Assembly (NCBI GenBank): GCA_017453085.1
Contig: JAFTKV010000257.1
Coordinates: forward strand, 1-5,097
Length of the DNA stretch: 5,097 nucleotides
DNA from: Clostridia bacterium
GTDB taxonomy: Bacteria > Bacillota > Clostridia > Oscillospirales > CAG-272
Reading direction: 5' to 3'
Below the pieces are notes generated by a model. That model was not told where the DNA came from and searched no databases. It worked only from the letters and a program-made list of their open reading frames with translations. Every line of letters begins with the position of its first letter. Within the stretch, counting starts at the first letter, position 1. The position numbers were made by a program, and so were the translations under genes. This document shows positions 1 through 5,097 of the stretch, piece after piece.

Positions 1-629
1 GATAGGGTGGGATCTCCTGCGGTGAGGCTTGGGAAGAGTGGTTTCCACAGCGCACACTCCACGGGAGGGGGCACCGACTCGGGGATCTTTTTGGAAAAAT
101 CGTAGAAGTGTGCAGGCTTCAGGAAAATGGGATTTGCGGAAAACCCCTGCGCAAGGTGAGCGGGGTAAGTCTCGGCTTCCTCTGGGACGACTTTGGCAAT
201 CCGATCATATCCGCGGGCGCGGTAGTAGTCAAACAGCGACGCTTCTCCCGGGATCAGCAGGGAGAATGCGGGGGTATCGGTTACATTTTCGATCAGCTCG
301 GATTTATCGCCCAACGTGGGCGGTGTGGGAAAAGCTGCGTTCTCCGCCTCGGCAAGCAAGCGAGCGGCGATGCCACGTCCTCGATAGGCGGGAGCGGTGG
401 CCAGAGCGTAAATATACACGCCGAAGGAGTATTGCCCGTTTTGGGCGAGTGCCACCGGCAGCGGATGGATCATGGCGATGATCTCGCCCTTCTGCTGGGC
501 GACGATAGCAGAATCTGCGCCAAAGGCTTTGTAAAACCGTCCTGTAAAGGCGGGAGGATCGCCGAAAACGCTTTGCCAGAGCGCTTGGAGTGCAGGCAGA
601 TCGGCGGTATTGCTGCGGCGGAGGATCAC
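1..629 (-). CDS. GNAT-family N-acetyltransferase (3' end cut off by window edge)
   Basis: Predicted acetyl-CoA-dependent acyltransferase of unknown substrate, probably cytoplasmic. I read 209 codons open to the left edge with no stop, so the C-terminus is missing. Residues 1-22 (ILRRSNTADLPALQALWQSVF) fit the first strand and helix of a GNAT fold. Residues 71-92 carry the acetyl-CoA-binding motif A, with the pyrophosphate loop YRGRGIA at 82-88. LFDYYRARGY at 132-141 fits the usual late GNAT strand-helix segment. The visible part resembles the N-terminal half of Eis-like GNAT proteins (about 300-400 residues), which is family knowledge and not shown here. The start is GTG at 629-627, overlapping the tmk stop by 4 bases (GTGA); no ATG competes near it, and the N-terminus aligns well from this GTG. 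Translational coupling to tmk is likely because no strong ribosome site precedes it. Odd: about 33 residues separate motif A from the LLIPGEASLF strand, roughly a dozen more than I expect, and this stretch is rich in Pro, Thr and Asp. Confidence 0.85.
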   Translation of the reverse strand, partial: MILRRSNTADLPALQALWQSVFGDPPAFTGRFYKAFGADSAIVAQQKGEIIAMIHPLPVALAQNGQYSFGVYIYALATAPAYRGRGIAARLLAEAENAAFPTPPTLGDKSELIENVTDTPAFSLLIPGEASLFDYYRARGYDRIAKVVPEEAETYPAHLAQGFSANPIFLKPAHFYDFSKKIPESVPPPVECALWKPLFPSLTAGDPTL

Positions 630-1285
630 AGTCCCAGCCGCTCCAGCAGCTCGGCAAAAATACCGTCCACCGAGCGGATGGCATCCCCCTCGTAGCAGGT
701 GATCTTCTCCCAGCCCAGATAATCGCTGGCGTAGAGTGCTGCTTCGTAGCAGCGATCGAGATATTCGGTGTCACGCTCGTGAATGTCGATCTTGCGCCCT
801 TCCTTGACCGAACGCTCCTGCACCAGTCGGCGGGAGAGATCGGGGCGCATTTCCAGATAGCAGATCTTGTCGGGGCGAGGGATGCCCAGCTTGTTGTATT
901 CGTTGTCCCACAGCCAGCTGAGATACTCGTCCCATTGCTCGCGGGGGAGCTTGGAGCACTGATGAACGGCGTTGGCTGTGGTATAGCGATCGCAGACGAT
1001 CACCGTGTCGGGACGGTGGTAAAACTCACCCCATTCGGTGCGATAGGACCAGTAGCGGTCAACGGCGTAAAAGGTGGAGGTAGCGTAAGCACCGGTGTCG
1101 TCGGGCTTGCCGCCCAGCTCGCCGCCGAGATAGCCCTCTACCAGCGAAGCACCCCGCGTACCGTAGGCGGGAAAGCTGATGCGGCGGGCGTCAATGCCTT
1201 TTTGGATCAAATATTCGGTGAGCTTTGCAGACTGCGTCCCCTTTCCGGAGCCATCCAGTCCGTCAATTACAAATAGTTTACCCAT
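626..1285 (-). CDS. tmk: Thymidylate kinase (dTMP kinase)
   Basis: Cytoplasmic kinase that phosphorylates dTMP to dTDP with ATP, a required step in dTTP synthesis. It is 219 residues, close to the usual 200-220. The P-loop GLDGSGKGTQ is at 9-18, FPAYGT (the dTMP-binding FP motif region) at 38-43, CDRYTTANAVHQ (the family's DR[YF] motif) at 98-109, and a basic LID-like segment with R158, K161, R164 and K165 at about 158-176. The P-loop has Asp-Gly rather than Asp-Arg after the Leu, and the basic residues sit in the LID, which suggests the bacterial (E. coli-like, type II) layout. Odd: GKGT replaces the GKT/GKS of most thymidylate kinases and resembles adenylate kinase; the FP and DRY motifs keep the call on Tmk. 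The ATG at 1285 is supported by AGAAAGGA 10 bases upstream. The gene lies 236 bases after ftsK and overlaps the acetyltransferase start by 4 bases. Confidence 0.95.
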   Translation of the reverse strand: MGKLFVIDGLDGSGKGTQSAKLTEYLIQKGIDARRISFPAYGTRGASLVEGYLGGELGGKPDDTGAYATSTFYAVDRYWSYRTEWGEFYHRPDTVIVCDRYTTANAVHQCSKLPREQWDEYLSWLWDNEYNKLGIPRPDKICYLEMRPDLSRRLVQERSVKEGRKIDIHERDTEYLDRCYEAALYASDYLGWEKITCYEGDAIRSVDGIFAELLERLGL

Positions 1286-1295
1286 TTTGAATAAA

Positions 1296-1303
1296 TCCTT
1301 TCT
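1296..1303 (-). promoter_or_regulatory. Ribosome binding site of tmk
   Basis: AGAAAGGA lies 10 bases before the ATG at 1285 and fixes this start. A 6-bp GC hairpin (1306-1320) ends two bases upstream of it, so the site itself is left single-stranded. Seven of its bases, GAAAGGA at 1296-1302, are complementary to TCCTTTC at 1379-1385 in the same leader. Confidence 0.8.
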
Positions 1304-1305
1304 GT

Positions 1306-1320
1306 CGGGGCGTTGCCCCG
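1306..1320. repeat. Hairpin 1: GC stem just upstream of the tmk ribosome site
   Basis: CGGGGC and GCCCCG form a perfect 6-bp stem with a 3-base loop. In the tmk transcript it sits two bases before the ribosome binding site, where it could shield or position the 5' leader. It is followed by no T-tract. Confidence 0.65.
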
Positions 1321-1327
1321 AACCCCA

Positions 1328-1359
1328 CTTAAGAAACTTCTTGCAAGAAGTTTCTTAAG
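1328..1359. repeat. Hairpin 2: perfect 32-base palindrome
   Basis: CTTAAGAAACTTCTTG is followed directly by its exact reverse complement CAAGAAGTTTCTTAAG, with no spacer and no mismatch. As RNA it would give about a 14-bp stem with a 4-base loop on either strand. A 32-base perfect palindrome is far beyond chance. The flank on the plus strand continues as AATCTTCAAGAACTCTTG, which itself contains the small CAAGA/TCTTG repeat. Confidence 0.85.
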
Positions 1360-1379
1360 AATCTTCAAGAACTCTTGGG

Positions 1380-1410
1380 AAAGGAATTATATGGAGCACA
1401 TAATTCCTTT
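1380..1410. repeat. Hairpin 3: 11-bp AT-rich stem, 9-base loop
   Basis: AAAGGAATTAT (1380-1390) and ATAATTCCTTT (1400-1410) are exact reverse complements around ATGGAGCAC. The left arm overlaps the candidate minus-strand -10 box (1386-1391), and the right arm reaches the candidate -35 box (1410-1415). Confidence 0.75.
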
Positions 1411-1415
1411 GCGAA
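1386..1415 (-). promoter_or_regulatory. Candidate promoter for tmk and the acetyltransferase
   Basis: Reading the minus strand, TTCGCA (1415-1410, four of six matches to TTGACA) is followed after 18 bases by a perfect TATAAT (1391-1386). Transcription would begin near 1379, about 95 bases before the tmk ATG. The TATAAT lies within a hairpin arm, so it may be a by-product of the repeat. The -35 is weak and the spacing is one base longer than ideal. Read-through from ftsK is an equal alternative. Confidence 0.25.
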
Positions 1416-1436
1416 AAGCTTTGAATTATTCCTCTG

Positions 1437-1460
1437 TGCCCCGCAAGTATTTGCGGGGCA
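1437..1460. repeat. Hairpin 4: 10-bp GC-rich stem, 4-base loop
   Basis: TGCCCCGCAA and TTGCGGGGCA pair perfectly around the loop GTAT. It shares the GCCCCGC core with hairpins 1 and 5. The sequence after it is not T-rich in the ftsK-to-tmk direction, so I do not call it a terminator. Confidence 0.75.
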
Positions 1461-1479
1461 TTATCCGGAAGTTCTTTGC

Positions 1480-1503
1480 CCCGCTTTCTTTCAAGAAAGC
1501 GGG
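1480..1503. repeat. Hairpin 5: 10-11-bp stem just after ftsK
   Basis: CCCGCTTTCTT (1480-1490) and AAGAAAGCGGG (1493-1503) are exact reverse complements; as RNA this is 10 bp with a 4-base loop. It begins 18 bases after the ftsK stop. In the minus direction it is followed by GCAAAGAAC rather than a T-tract, so it could protect the ftsK mRNA 3' end but does not look like an intrinsic terminator. Confidence 0.75.
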
Positions 1504-1521
1504 CCGCCGGAGGCATTTGTT

Positions 1522-4287
1522 TTATTCACTCCTCATCTTGATCTCGTTCCAGTCGGAGCGGGAGATGAGGACGGTGCGGGGCTTTTGGCCGTCGGGCTCG
1601 CTGACGATGCCGCAGGCCTGCATACGGTCGATGATCTTGGCTGCTCTGCCGTAGCCCAGATTCAGTCGCCGCTGGAGGAGGGAGGTGGAGATCTTGCCCA
1701 TTTCCAGCGCAACCTCTACGGCATCGTTGAACTTGGGATCGATATCGCCGTCGTCCTCGCCGCCTGCAGACAGGTCGGCAGAGCCGGACTTTTTCTTTTG
1801 TCCGCACTGCTCGGCGTTCTTGTCGATCTCCTCCATAATGGCAGAGCTGTACTCGCCATCGCCTGCCTGGGCGCGGATGAAGTCGCAGACCGCCTCCACT
1901 TCCTTGTCAGAGACGAAGGAGCCCTGTACACGGATGGGCTTCATAGCACCGACGGGAGCGTAGAGCATATCGCCGCGGCCGATCAGCTTTTCTGCGCCTG
2001 CCACGTCGATGATGGTACGGGAGTCCACGTTGGAGGCAACCGTAAAGGCGATTCGGGAGGGGATATTAGCCTTGATCAGACCGGTGATGACGTCAACTGA
2101 AGGACGCTGAGTACCGATGATCAGGTGCATACCTGCGGCACGGGCCTTTTGTGCCAGACGGCAGATGGATTCTTCCACGTCGTCGGGAGCGGTCATCATC
2201 AGGTCGGCCAGCTCGTCGATGATGATGATGATGTGCGGCAGGAATTCCTTCTGAGGGTCGTTTGCGGTGATCTGGTTGTAGCCCTTGATATCGCGTACGC
2301 CCACTTCCTCGATCAGCTCGAAGCGACGTTCCATCTCGCCGACCGCCCAGGACAGAGAGCCTGCCGCCTTCTTGGGCAGATTCACAACCGGCACCAGCAG
2401 GTGAGGTAGCTTGTTGTAGACGTTCAACTCTACCTTTTTGGGGTCGATGAGGATCAGCTTCACCTCGTCGGGGGAGGCCTTGTAGAGCAGGGAAACGATC
2501 AGCGAGTTGATGCAGACCGATTTACCCATACCGGTAGCGCCTGCGATGAGTAGGTGAGGCATCTTGGCGATGTCCAGATAGACGGGAGCACCGGCAACGT
2601 CCATGCCCAGCGCACAGGTGACCTTGCTCTTGGAGTTTTCAAAGGAGGGATTTTCCAGCAGCTCCCGCAGATATACGGTAGCGGCGGATTTGTTGGGCAC
2701 CTCAATACCCACAGCCGCCTTGCCGGGGATGGGGGCTTCGATTCGCACGCCGGAGGTTTCCAGATTCAGAGCGATGTCGTCTACCAGATTGGCAATGGCA
2801 CGTACGCGCACGCCCTCCTTGGGGGCGAGCTCGTAACGGGTGATAGTAGGGCCGTGAGAAACGTTGACTACCTCGGTGGGTACACGGAAGGATTTCAGCA
2901 CCGAAACCAGCTTTTCTGCATTGCGGCGCAGCTCCTCGCTGCTGTCCTCGGCGCGGGCGTTGACGTTTTGGGAGAGCAGAGTGATGGGCGGGAACCGATA
3001 GATCGGCTTTGCTTCCTCTACTGCATAATCGGGGAGGGTGTCCTCGGCAACAGGCTCTCGGGTGGTATCCAGCAGGAAGGAGGCGATCTCTTCCTCTTCG
3101 GGGGTCAGCAGCTCGGGGGTGCCGTCCGGCTTAGCAGGGTCTTCCCAGGGTGCACGGTCTTCGTCGGAAAGATCCAGCTCGGCGGAGTTGTGCGCACTAT
3201 TGGCATAGTTGCGTTGCTCGGCCATCTGGCGTCCCAGACGCTCTGCTGCTTCGTCGTTGTCGGGGGAGACGTAAATATCGCCTAAGCTGAGATTGTTGGA
3301 GGATCCGGAAGCTGTCGCGGCGGAATAGACGGGCTCGATGACCTCGCCGGTGGCGATATCTACCACCATCGGATCGCCCATGGGCCTGATTACCTCTACG
3401 GGCTTCATTTCCACGGCGGGGACCTCCATCGTAGGCTCGCTTTCGGGAGCGGAGGGCTCGTCCTCCACGCCAAAGACTTTGCGACGGGATTTTTCGACGG
3501 GCGCAGGAGCTGCGACGGGTTCTTCCTTTTGCTCGGCGCACTTCTTTTTCTTGGGGGCAGGCTGTTCCTCTTCCTCCTCGGGCTCGTCCTCCTGGTCGGA
3601 GGAGACCATGTATGCACGGATGTTGGAGGCAAGTCTACGGAAGAAGCGGGAGATCATAGAGGGAGTGACCTCGATGAGCAGCAGCAGATTGGCGATCAAG
3701 CAGGGAACCAGAATGAACCATGCGGCCTTCTTCATCAGCAGGTAGAGCAGTCCGCCCAGTGCGCCGCCCAGGAGGCCGCCACCCTGCCCGTCAATGCCGT
3801 TATTCCAAAGGGAAGAAATACCGATGGACGCGGGACGGTCGGAGCCTTGCACCCATAGCTGGAAGGCGGATGCGATCAGCAGGATGAAGACGAGCACCGA
3901 AACGGCTTTCAGCAAAAAGGTGTTTTGTCGAAGGGAGCGGTTGCGGAAGATCACCAGATACAGGAGCGCAAAGGGGACTATGTAGGCGGTGGGGCCCAGC
4001 AGCCCGAAGAAGAGACAGCAGAAGGCGTAGCCTACAGGACCCGCGTTGCCGTCCGTGCCTGCGGACAGATCGGTGAAAAACAGGAAGACGAAGGAGAGGA
4101 TCGCGCCGATCAGCAGCGCAAAAAAGACGATCAGATTCCGCAGATTGTCAGGGTCGGAGCGACCGGGATCAGTGGTGATCTTTTCGGAGCCTGCATCGAC
4201 AGTGCGACCGGGCACTCTATCCTGCAGCGGATCAGCTTTTTTGCGGGTTGCGGTAGATTTTTTTGTTTTTTTCTTTTTCGTAGCCAT
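1522..4287 (-). CDS. ftsK: FtsK/SpoIIIE-family septal DNA translocase
   Basis: Membrane-anchored hexameric ATPase that pumps double-stranded DNA through the closing division or sporulation septum. It has 921 residues, longer than B. subtilis SpoIIIE (787). A Lys-rich cytoplasmic start (1-17) is followed by four or five membrane segments at about 51-72, 84-114 (one or two helices), 124-145 and 172-207. A charged, probably disordered linker (about 229-425), with a run of seven acidic residues in eight near 235-241, accounts for the extra length. The alpha/beta motor follows: VSHGPTITRYEL at 476-487, Walker A GATGMGKS at 583-590, Walker B IIIIIDELADLMM at 686-698 (D691, E692), then GTQRPSVDVITGLIKANIPS at 725-744. 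The C-terminal gamma winged helix (about 850-912), with recognition segment RRLNLGYGRAAKIID at 873-887, should read polar DNA signals. Walker A has Met where SpoIIIE has Ser. The ATG at 4287 has GAAAGGA upstream, and the gene starts 25 bases after uppP. Whether it acts in division, sporulation or both cannot be told. Confidence 0.96.
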   Translation of the reverse strand: MATKKKKTKKSTATRKKADPLQDRVPGRTVDAGSEKITTDPGRSDPDNLRNLIVFFALLIGAILSFVFLFFTDLSAGTDGNAGPVGYAFCCLFFGLLGPTAYIVPFALLYLVIFRNRSLRQNTFLLKAVSVLVFILLIASAFQLWVQGSDRPASIGISSLWNNGIDGQGGGLLGGALGGLLYLLMKKAAWFILVPCLIANLLLLIEVTPSMISRFFRRLASNIRAYMVSSDQEDEPEEEEEQPAPKKKKCAEQKEEPVAAPAPVEKSRRKVFGVEDEPSAPESEPTMEVPAVEMKPVEVIRPMGDPMVVDIATGEVIEPVYSAATASGSSNNLSLGDIYVSPDNDEAAERLGRQMAEQRNYANSAHNSAELDLSDEDRAPWEDPAKPDGTPELLTPEEEEIASFLLDTTREPVAEDTLPDYAVEEAKPIYRFPPITLLSQNVNARAEDSSEELRRNAEKLVSVLKSFRVPTEVVNVSHGPTITRYELAPKEGVRVRAIANLVDDIALNLETSGVRIEAPIPGKAAVGIEVPNKSAATVYLRELLENPSFENSKSKVTCALGMDVAGAPVYLDIAKMPHLLIAGATGMGKSVCINSLIVSLLYKASPDEVKLILIDPKKVELNVYNKLPHLLVPVVNLPKKAAGSLSWAVGEMERRFELIEEVGVRDIKGYNQITANDPQKEFLPHIIIIIDELADLMMTAPDDVEESICRLAQKARAAGMHLIIGTQRPSVDVITGLIKANIPSRIAFTVASNVDSRTIIDVAGAEKLIGRGDMLYAPVGAMKPIRVQGSFVSDKEVEAVCDFIRAQAGDGEYSSAIMEEIDKNAEQCGQKKKSGSADLSAGGEDDGDIDPKFNDAVEVALEMGKISTSLLQRRLNLGYGRAAKIIDRMQACGIVSEPDGQKPRTVLISRSDWNEIKMRSE

Positions 4288-4294
4288 GTATGAA

Positions 4295-4310
4295 TCCTTT
4301 CGTTCCTTTC
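4295..4310 (-). promoter_or_regulatory. Tandem ribosome binding sites before ftsK
   Basis: GAAAGGA occurs twice with a 9-base period, at 4304-4310 and 4295-4301. The second copy is 7 bases before the ATG at 4287 and is the effective site by spacing. The first begins two bases after the uppP stop. The whole uppP-ftsK gap is 25 bases, so ftsK probably relies on the uppP transcript and has no promoter of its own here. Confidence 0.7.
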
Positions 4311-4312
4311 GG

Positions 4313-5097
4313 TTAATGGGTGAGTCCCCAGATCACGGCAAAGAGGCCTGCGCCAACGCAGTAATAGGAGAAAATTCTGAAATTGGATTTTTTGGAGATA
4401 TAGGTCAACAGCTTCATAGCCGCGACGCCTACCAGTGCAGCCACCAGCGCGCCGGCCAGGTAGATCAAAAGCTGTTCGCTTCCCTCGGATGCAGCCGTTT
4501 CGAAGAAATCGGGAAGCTTCAGCACGCAAGCACCCAGAATTGCGGGAATGGAAAGAATGAAGGAGAATTTTACCGCCAAGGGACGCTCGAAGCCTTGGGT
4601 CAGACCGCCGGTGATGGTGGAGCCGGAGCGGGACAGCCCAGGAAGGGTGGCCAGCATTTGGCAAAGTCCCACGACGATGGCGTTACGGGGCTTGACTTCT
4701 CCTAAGGTTTTGTTGCCCCTGGCCATGCTGTCAGAGAAGAAGAGAAGCACGGCGTTCAGCAGCAATATGACACCCACAATAATAATATAGGAAGAAAGTG
4801 CGGAAATATACCCCTCGATCAGTGCGGCGGGAACCAGCGGAAGAGTGGCGATCAGCACCAGGATCACGAAACGCTCGTTTTCGTTGTAGGAAGAGAATTT
4901 GAAATTCCCCCGAAGCAGCTTGCCGCAGAGGGTAAAAAAGGAGCAGATCAGCCGGGCAATGTCTCGCCAATAGACGAAGAAAACGGCAATGAGCGTGCCC
5001 AAATGGAGCAGCACGTTAAAGGAGATGTTGGCATCGGGGTCGCCGGCACCGAAAACGCTCTGGAAGATCGCCAGATGACCCGATGAGGAGATGGGCA
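4313..5097 (-). CDS. uppP: Undecaprenyl-diphosphatase UppP/BacA (5' end outside window)
   Basis: Integral membrane phosphatase that converts undecaprenyl diphosphate to the monophosphate, recycling the lipid carrier for peptidoglycan and other wall polymers; extra copies give bacitracin resistance. 260 complete codons are visible, open to the right edge; about 20-25 N-terminal residues are missing, including the region of E. coli Glu17 and Glu21. Numbering from the first full codon, PISSSGHL at 1-8 matches the conserved PVSSTGH motif (S4 and H7 for E. coli Ser27 and His30), and PGLSRSG at 152-158 holds the catalytic Arg (R156). Hydrophobic segments lie at about 28-42, 76-93, 102-121, 138-151, 177-193, 209-230 and 241-257. 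A GTG at 5014 could be mistaken for the start, but the conserved motif lies upstream of it in the same frame. It is the first visible gene of the run, with ftsK 25 bases downstream. Confidence 0.95.
   Translation of the reverse strand, partial: PISSSGHLAIFQSVFGAGDPDANISFNVLLHLGTLIAVFFVYWRDIARLICSFFTLCGKLLRGNFKFSSYNENERFVILVLIATLPLVPAALIEGYISALSSYIIIVGVILLLNAVLLFFSDSMARGNKTLGEVKPRNAIVVGLCQMLATLPGLSRSGSTITGGLTQGFERPLAVKFSFILSIPAILGACVLKLPDFFETAASEGSEQLLIYLAGALVAALVGVAAMKLLTYISKKSNFRIFSYYCVGAGLFAVIWGLTH

Larger units (their letters stand above)
1306..1503. repeat. Cluster of five perfect hairpins filling the ftsK-tmk gap
   Basis: The 236 bases between ftsK and tmk contain no credible gene. Instead they hold five perfect inverted repeats in about 200 bases: 1306-1320, 1328-1359, 1380-1410, 1437-1460 and 1480-1503. 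They fall into two sequence classes, GGGGC/GCCCC stems and AT-rich AAGAAAC or AAAGGAATTAT stems. None is followed by a T-tract in either direction that would make a convincing intrinsic terminator. The density and perfection of the arms suggest a REP- or MITE-like palindromic intergenic repeat, possibly several units inserted next to or inside one another. I recall similar AAGTTTCTTAAGAATCTTCAAG-like units between genes of Oscillospirales, but cannot verify this here. No transposase and no clear terminal inverted repeats or target duplications are visible. Confidence 0.7.

Noticed and set aside
304..774. Minus-strand 156-codon frame bridging tmk and the acetyltransferase
   Set aside because: It is out of frame with both, and its Arg/Ser/Pro-rich composition is typical of a shadow. 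The GTG-started GNAT frame at 629 carries clear motifs.
1375..1404. Plus-strand promoter TTGGGA - 18 bases - CATAAT
   Set aside because: It would fire toward the 3' end of ftsK, with no plus-strand gene to serve, and arises from the symmetric hairpin 3.
1480..1503. Intrinsic terminator after ftsK
   Set aside because: The stem is good, but in the ftsK direction it is followed by GCAAAGAAC with no T-tract. Hairpin 4 also lacks one.
1306..1503. CRISPR array
   Set aside because: The repeats are inverted rather than direct, differ from each other, and have no regular spacer length; no cas gene is in the window.
1313..1654. Plus-strand reading frame of 113 codons crossing the hairpin cluster and the end of ftsK
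   Set aside because: Its first half is a translation of the palindromic repeats and its second half is antisense to ftsK. No ribosome site or recognisable domain is present.
1375..2100. Plus-strand 241-codon frame
   Set aside because: Antisense shadow of the ftsK motor and gamma domains; long antisense frames are expected over GC-rich coding sequence.
2554..3285. Plus-strand 243-codon frame
   Set aside because: Antisense to the ftsK linker and motor, which is firmly identified by its Walker motifs. No independent support.
4313..5014. Short form of uppP starting at GTG 5014
   Set aside because: The catalytic PISSSGHL motif lies upstream of this GTG in the same open frame, so the gene continues past the window edge.

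Overview
The window is a minus-strand run of four genes from what looks like a GC-rich member of the Firmicutes/Clostridia, probably Oscillospirales (Ruminococcaceae/Oscillospiraceae-like). This placement is an inference. It rests on AAAGGA-type Shine-Dalgarno sites, the SpoIIIE-like FtsK, the GC-rich codons, and an intergenic cluster of AAGAAACTTCTTG-type and GCCCCGC-type hairpins. No 16S or other taxonomic marker is present.

In transcription order (right to left): a 5'-truncated uppP (undecaprenyl-diphosphatase, runs off the right edge to 4313); a complete ftsK/spoIIIE DNA translocase (4287-1522) only 25 bases downstream; a 236-base gap (1521-1286) packed with five hairpins; a complete tmk, dTMP kinase (1285-626); and a GNAT-family acetyltransferase that starts at GTG 629, overlaps tmk by 4 bases, and runs off the left edge without a stop.

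uppP and ftsK look co-transcribed, and so do tmk and the acetyltransferase. Whether all four share one transcript depends on the hairpin-rich gap. It has no T-tract terminator in the minus direction, and it holds one weak candidate promoter.

The functions are housekeeping: recycling of the lipid carrier for wall synthesis, chromosome pumping at the septum, and dTTP supply. The acetyltransferase has no identifiable substrate. I see no mobile-element gene, CRISPR array, RNA gene or defence system. The least ordinary part is the 1306-1503 hairpin cluster, which looks like a nested or compound palindromic intergenic repeat. The long plus-strand reading frames are antisense shadows of these genes.
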